DNA of 64,000 bases, taken from the NCBI GenBank assembly GCA_958299035.1, contig CATQJL010000316.1:14974347-15038346 (forward strand). The letters are read 5' to 3'. Below are positions 59,101 through 64,000 of this stretch, piece by piece. Origin of the DNA: Cylicocyclus nassatus (Eukaryota > Nematoda > Chromadorea > Rhabditida > Strongylidae). The position numbers were made by a program, and so were the translations under genes. Every line of letters begins with the position of its first letter. Positions within the stretch are counted from its first letter, which is position 1. Below the pieces are notes generated by a model. The model saw only the letters and a list, made by a program, of their open reading frames with translations. It ran no database searches and was not told the origin of the DNA.

Positions 59101-61671
59101 GCTTACAACGAAAATTCGACAGGTTGTTAGAAAGTAGACAATCATCCAAAACTCAACTGTCGTCCACCAACCCTGTTTCTGTCAGACCAACAAAATGCTG
59201 TTTATACTGATAATCATGAATTCATTCAATCGCGAGTCACTATTGTTGGCGGCGCAACCATATCGGAGAACGCCTTTTCCTTGCTCAGTTTAGGACCAAG
59301 CTTTTCGCCTGCGCAATCAATATGTCCTGGTGTTATGCGCAAAATTGTAGGCAATTTGCAACAAGTTCAAGACCGCTTACGATACAGAGCAAAGCTAGAA
59401 CAACAAGCTAAACCAAGAATGAGCGTGGCACTGCCTGCGATACCGTTCCCATCCATGTTCTACAGACCAGAAGAGCCAATACCTTCCATCGACTCTGCTT
59501 TTCAAGTATTGCCACATCGGTCGTCACTGTACTAAAGCGCTATAGCCACACTAGTCGGGTACTTAACCTCACAGAGAAAAGGTCTAAAGGAGCTTTGAGA
59601 GCTCTCAGCCGTAGACCGTACTGATTGTTAACTGTTACTGGCGATAAAGAAAGGAACTATCAATCTTGGAAAGCTTAACATCAGATATCGTAATTGACAC
59701 TATGCCAAGATTCAGAAATAGTCGAACGTGGAACATCTAGTATATTTTATACTTACCTTTTCTTGATCACTGATAAAGCCTAAGTACAACTACCCACAAT
59801 TACTTAATGGTTTTGCTTGCAACTCTGAGAAAAAACATTTTGTCAGTGATAAATTAAGTCGTCCGCTTACCCAGCTTTAGCATTTTCCAAATGCACTAGC
59901 AATAAGCTAAGTTCTATACTGCAAACAAAGACACTGGTACATTTTTATGCTTATCTTGCACAACTTATGGTTTCAGGTGATGTGTCAGTGCGTCAACTTT
60001 GTCTATGTGGTCACTGCGCATGAAGAGAACCATAACATTGCTCAATTCTCACAAGAATTGCAACATGTGGCAGCAAACAAACAACATACTTTTATTAGAT
60101 GAAACGAAAGTTTTTGCATAACTCGAATAAAAATGAAATCTAGATCTTCAAATTCCTGGACCTTCATTTTGTGATAGTCGAAGGTTCGTGTTCTACGAAA
60201 ATTAAGGCCTAAATTTTATATGAGCTAGCCATTAAGGACGAAGCTTTCAAGATTGGCTTCGAATTTTGCGATTCTGAGTTTGATGTCAGCAAACAGCGAA
60301 GTGCCAAATTTTAGACTTTAATAATTCTTTCACGAAAGTATTCCACAAGCCAATGTGACAGGCTTCAATTTCGCTTAGAAATGCAGAAACAAAAAATTTG
60401 CGTAAACACCTTTTTACAGGAAAAACTACTCAATTACCGCACTTCTTCAATAAAAACATTGGTCTAGAAAGGGACTTCACATCGTTTTTTTGTAACAGTA
60501 GGTTAATACCTCTGTTCTTACAAGTACCTCTGTTCTGTTCCTCTGTTCTTTGTTAGATCGTGTATTCATGAAAAAACTGAAAATGATAAAGTCTTTCCTA
60601 CAAAATAACGTTTCTGGCTGAATTTTTTGCGAGATGTGATTTTGCCACAGCATTTTATGAATAATTGTTGTGCAGGAATTTTTTGTAGATTTGAATCTGA
60701 ACTCGAAACCGTAACTTATGGAAGGCCATATTTGAAAGCTCTATTTTCGGCAGACTCGTAGTATTACTAAACATACGTAGAGAGAGCAAAAACTCCTTCT
60801 ATTTTTGTAAACAAAAATGGTAAATCCGAGTTAAGCAAAAGTGACCAAATTTTGCTTGAATTAAGCAAGAGCTTAAATCCTAATATCTTCTACAGAATTA
60901 AAAGACACCTTGTCCCAATTCTTCGCGGATTTTTTCCTAGATGAAAACGCATCAAGGGTTATGGGTATAGGTCAGATAACACAAATGCAACCAGCAGAGA
61001 TATCACTGAGTGGTACCTCGTAGTAATTGCTAATCTGCTTTATTTAGCGCTGCTTTTTGATTTTGTTTATATTCCGTGGTATACCTTTGACGTATGCGTA
61101 TGTAGAGCTTCAGGTTCATTTGATATACACTGTGCCTTCGCAGTGGACTTGGAAAATTTCAAACAAACTGCAAATCTTGAAATAGACAGGGTAAGCTGCT
61201 GCTCTATACACAACAACGTTGCTAGGGCATTTACGGTACTGAAAAGACTATTAAGCATTCGACATTTGAACATGTGCTTCATGTATAATTCTGAAAAACC
61301 TACTAATAAAATCTTTTCTTTAGCAAAAAAAATTAATCAAGGATCTTGGTAAGGAAATTATCGACACTAGCTCAAATTCAAGTAGTACTCTGCGTTGATA
61401 CCACTGCTTTTCAGCGAAGAAATTTGGGGACGTTTTCGGTGATATGGTGGCTGATTTCTCAAAGTTCAGTATGAAGGCAGAAGATATTTTTAGTTCCGGT
61501 GACAATCCCTCTCCTCCTGGTGGTGAAAAGTGAGCTTTTGTGACAATTCCGCGAGCAATCCCCAGAATTACTTCAAATTTATTTTTTAGTACATTACAGC
61601 GTTATTGATCACATCAACAATGCAACCGACAAAAACAATACCGCAAACTGTCTGCTATTCTTAACGGGCAG
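56184..61671 (+). CDS. Gene A: type II membrane protein, mucin-like stalk, vWA-like domain (partial, possible pseudogene)
   Basis: Paralogue of gene B. Exons: 56184-56283 (start MVRKSSLPTS), 56334-56462 (129 nt, QRFGKLLCILLTVTV, one hydrophobic helix, then HKKE), 56520-56552 (SDAATTQTS), 57268-57315 (TTDLPSFATTQSS), 57597-57857 (87 residues almost all Ser/Thr/Ala/Lys, as in mucin stalks), 58213-58248 (SIGKFSGIISS), 61114-61190 (DIHCAFAVDLENF), 61324-61529 (KKFGDVFGDMVADF, ends PSPPGGE) and 61600-61671 (VIDHINNATDKNNTANCLLF). The first six exons join at phase 1. Predicted: short cytoplasmic tail, one helix, O-glycosylated stalk, extracellular vWA-like domain. In 61324-61529 an in-frame TGA (61396-61398) sits where gene B has Trp; a GT-AG interval 61349-61414 could be spliced to bypass it. 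The 2.9-kb intron 58249-61113 holds a Penelope-like element. The 3' end was not found. Confidence 0.6.
57597..57857 (+). CDS. Gene A stalk exon (Ser/Thr-rich)
   Basis: TTTTCAG acceptor, CCACCAG|GTTGGT donor, phase 1 on both sides. The frame is open through 86 codons with runs such as STTTVKSTTTAGSE and KTSTTKTTTRASTATTT. N-glycosylation sequons NLT and NAT are present. This composition is typical of mucin-like stalks and argues for translation. Confidence 0.7.
58284..58676. repeat. 393-bp near-perfect palindrome
   Basis: Arms of about 194 bp meet at CTCTGAC-ACGTT-GTCAGAG (58471-58489). Only a few mismatches occur, for example near AATTCACTCCAAGGG against AATTCATTCAAGGG. Likely a snap-back junction of two terminal copies of the Penelope-like element. 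Confidence 0.9.
58654..59535 (+). pseudogene. Penelope-like polyprotein, N-terminal fragment
   Basis: The open frame 58654-59052 ends at a TGA near 59050. A second frame 59281-59535 continues from upstream text without a start. The pieces read as one helical, basic N-terminal region followed by the ENAFSLLSLGPSFSP motif and stop after HRSSLY. No RT catalytic motif is present. It is inside a gene A intron on the same strand. Confidence 0.45.
59738..61113. other. Remainder of gene A intron
   Basis: No exon or element end recognised. Confidence 0.35.
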
Positions 61672-62925
61672 GTGGGTTACAAAGTGCACTTCGTGATGTA
61701 TACAGGTTCAAGCATCTTAAAGGTTTTTGGATGGGAGTGATAAATCAGTCTCTGTTATGGATGAAAATACGAATGTTTGAAGACTGCAACAGAGATACTT
61801 GTTACACATCACCTTCCTAAAAAGCATTTCTCTACACTGCGTATTATGGTTTGTGACCTTGTGCTCGAAGGGAACGTACTAAAAACAACCACTTTTTGTG
61901 TACCACATTGTTTTTTTAGCAAAAAGAGTGAAATATCTCAAACACATTTCTGAAAGTAGATTTGAGGAAGGAAGCCGATTACGCTCACAGAAACCATCGT
62001 TTTTCGTAACTTGGATGCCATAGTTTTGTTTGAACAGATATTTTCCTGTAAGCCATGAAGTCAGTTTAATTATACAGTCAGAGTAATTATAATAGTTGCA
62101 ATTAGGTAATGGGAATTGCCAAATTTGTACTTTCGGTAACCCATTCGTTGCTGGCTCTAGCGTGAACTCTTTCAGCATTGCTTTTTTTCCCTTTCCCATT
62201 AAAAATGATTTTTCTTTTCTCTAACAGTAGAGTAGTTCAGCAGCGTCACTGATGAAACGATATGAGATTGAATTCACAAACGCAGAGATAGCGAACCAAA
62301 ACGACCCTTTCTGTTGAATGCTTGAGAGCTTCCAAATCTGGTTCATATGGCAGCGTTACTTCTCATTGAGATAGTATCCCCATCACTTTTTGGCTCTGAC
62401 ACAACATATTTTGTACAGCACTTTGCCTCTGCTGATAAAATCAATTGCCTCACAGTGACATTTTTGACGAAAAAATGGAAAGATCTGAACTTCATGATGA
62501 CAGCGATATATCGTCACTATGTGAACGAGCTAAAGGTTGTACACAGAAAAGTTACGCGCACTTTTGGGTTATCTCAAAAGCCTCTTTTCAATTTCTCTAT
62601 CTTTAAAATGATGAAAATAAACCTATAAAAAATTGAGGCGCTCGGATGTCCAAATTTTTTTACTACTAAGCCAAGCCATCGCACAAAGAAAGCACAAAAT
62701 TTTCTGCACTGAGGTAAGAGGAGTAAAAATTTTCTTGAGTAGTGGAAAGTGAGTAGTGAGCATGGAAATATCCAATGCTTTCAAATTTGGAGAGATGGAA
62801 AGGAAGATAATTCGACTTTTGATAATTTTTGACTACAGACAAATCTGAACATGGAAATCCAGTTTAGGAAAGTGTCTAGTAAAGCAGCAGCTTCAAAATA
62901 GAAGTTATAAATGCTACTACCTTAA
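61672..62925. other. Downstream of gene A exon set; 3' exons not resolved
   Basis: A possible next exon starts after TATACAG at 61705, but the intron would be only 34 nt and the reading is not convincing. The frame 62347-62628 has no domain. Confidence 0.3.
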
Positions 62926-63374
62926 AGGCAGTGTCCGGGCAAAAACTCGATTTTGAGACTTTGCGCTTATACGGACCTATTCGCCATGCTGAATCCGAAA
63001 ATGCACATCGTAGAGCGCGAAAATGGCGAAAAATGGCTCTAACACAGGAGGGAAATCAGCAGGTGGGCAGAGTCCTCCCCACTGCGAATTTACGTTCCCG
63101 ACTTCCAGAGCGACCTTCTCGTTTCCGTTTTCAAGTCAATCATTCGCACTTGACCGGTAGCGATGTTAGGACGGCTAGCGGAGTCGAGAAAATCGCTTTG
63201 GGAGCTGGGGGCGTGAAATCGAATTGGGGAAAGCCCCGCCCACCTGCTAATTTCCCTCCTTTGTTAGAGCCCTTTCTCGCCATTTTCGCGCCTGTGGATT
63301 TTTGGATTCAGCATGGCGAATAGGCCCGTATAAGCACAAAATCTCAAAATTGAGTTTTTGCCCGGACACTGCCT
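62926..63374. mobile_element. TTAA-flanked palindromic MITE, 449 bp
   Basis: TTAA (62922-62925 and 63375-63378) borders AGGCAGTGTCCGGGCAAAAA and its inverse. The arms pair over about 200 bp (ATTTTGAGACTTTGCGCTTA, GAAAATGGCGAAAAATGGC and GAGGGAAATCAGCAGGTGGG all have inverse partners). The 130-codon frame at 62931 is due to the palindrome. Confidence 0.85.
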
Positions 63375-64000
63375 TTAAGGGATGGTCTCATTTTCCAGTG
63401 CGGCTTTGCAGTCTAACTTGATTAGACACTTACTAAGCTATGGATCCTTTGATGTACCGCATTAACAAGCGCCACACTCAGCTGGATGGACGGATTTTAT
63501 CTATGGAAATGTAATTATCCCCATTTGCCTGAAAAAGCCATTCACAACTTCTGTCCGCTTTTTTACGCGCTGCAATCCAGCTCACTTCGTCAAATTTGTT
63601 AAACGTATATTTTTACCGTGTCAAGCTTTTCTTCTTTCTTTTTTGCATCATTTTGGATTTGGACATCGAATGAGTGCTGTTCAAATATAAGACGAACGTG
63701 TTTGGTGGGCATAGCTGTCACTACATCAAACTTGGAGTTTTTGAAAACCCACCATGTCGCTACTTTTTTTACCTGTACTATTTTGCAGCAAGGAGGAAAA
63801 GCCCGTTTGGATGATTGACCCGATTTATAATTACACGAGGATTGTGATCATCAGCTTGCAAGGTAAGCAGGGATCTGGGTCTCAGTGCCTCGTTGTTACA
63901 GAACATGTTAACCCACTGAGGACAATGTGGTTACTCACGCACTTTTTTGCTACCAGGGACGATGTGGACCACGGGTGATCCACACATGTTGCAAAAACAT
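63375..64000. other. Window end, nothing certain
   Basis: The frame 63754-63978 is uninterrupted to near the window edge but has no motif. It could be part of an exon continuing beyond the window. Confidence 0.3.

Larger units (their letters stand above)
58284..59737 (+). mobile_element. Penelope-like element with inverted and direct terminal copies
   Basis: Three copies of one terminal sequence (AACGTAGACCGTACTGATTG ... GGAAAGCTTAACATCAGATA) are arranged as inverted, direct, direct: 58284-58480, 58480-58725 and 59610-59737. Between them are two protein segments. One is 58654-59052 (TTQFLHRCLDNHVIPNFI, RLQ/LRIAL-type helical text). The other is about 59100-59535 (SRVTIVGGATISENAFSLLS then LGPSFSPAQ). 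The latter resembles the N-terminal text of Penelope-like polyproteins, which also often carry partial inverted and tandem terminal repeats. RT and GIY-YIG domains are missing, so it is truncated. The family name is inference. Confidence 0.5.

Noticed and set aside
62931..63323. 130-codon frame
   Set aside because: It lies entirely in a palindromic TTAA MITE.

Overview
This window is eukaryotic and is most likely from a clade V (strongylid or hookworm-like) nematode. The evidence is short GT-AG introns of 44-55 nt inside the transposase gene, TTTTCAG-type acceptors, AT-rich non-coding DNA, RTE, Tc1/mariner, Helitron, Mutator and Penelope relics, and long (TG)n tracts. The species call is an inference. 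No rRNA, tRNA, CRISPR array, bacterial operon or plasmid feature was seen. Most long open frames are chance readings or lie in repeats.

Two loci look like host genes, and they are paralogues of each other. Gene A is on the plus strand (56184 to at least 61671). Gene B is on the minus strand (25739 down to at most 16352). Each has a short cytoplasmic exon, a 129-nt exon with one transmembrane helix, Ser/Thr-rich mucin-like stalk exons in phase 1, and exons that resemble a von Willebrand factor A-like extracellular domain. Four exon positions have matching phases, and the 129-nt and 72-nt exons match in length. Gene A has an in-frame TGA where gene B encodes Trp.

The rest is a layered transposon landscape. 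Left part (1-10 kb): a (CA)n tract, a degenerate satellite, copy 1 of a divergent segmental duplication (about 2.8-6.1 kb), then Helitron-like elements with ATCGAT-rich tandem arrays and (TG)n tracts (6.8-10 kb). At 16-26 kb lies gene B, whose large intron holds a LINE relic, a 2.1-kb Helitron-like element, palindromic elements, a Penelope-type terminal fragment and a cluster of small foldback elements. At 26.3-32 kb a 5.3-kb Mutator-like element (MULE) with about 450-bp inverted repeats and a perfect 9-bp target duplication sits inside a TTAA-flanked MITE. Its transposase has C2H2 fingers, a DDE core and a SWIM finger but is broken by a frameshift and two stops. At 32-50 kb there are MITEs, a minus-strand RTE relic, Harbinger-like, mariner-like and Tc1-like non-autonomous elements, several nested. 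At 50.3-55 kb lies copy 2 of the segmental duplication; comparing it with copy 1 exposes empty sites for several insertions. Gene A follows, with a Penelope-like element and a 393-bp near-perfect palindrome in one intron.

Coordinates of exons, element ends and target duplications were read by eye. Identity of families rests on recognised motifs and has not been tested by a search.
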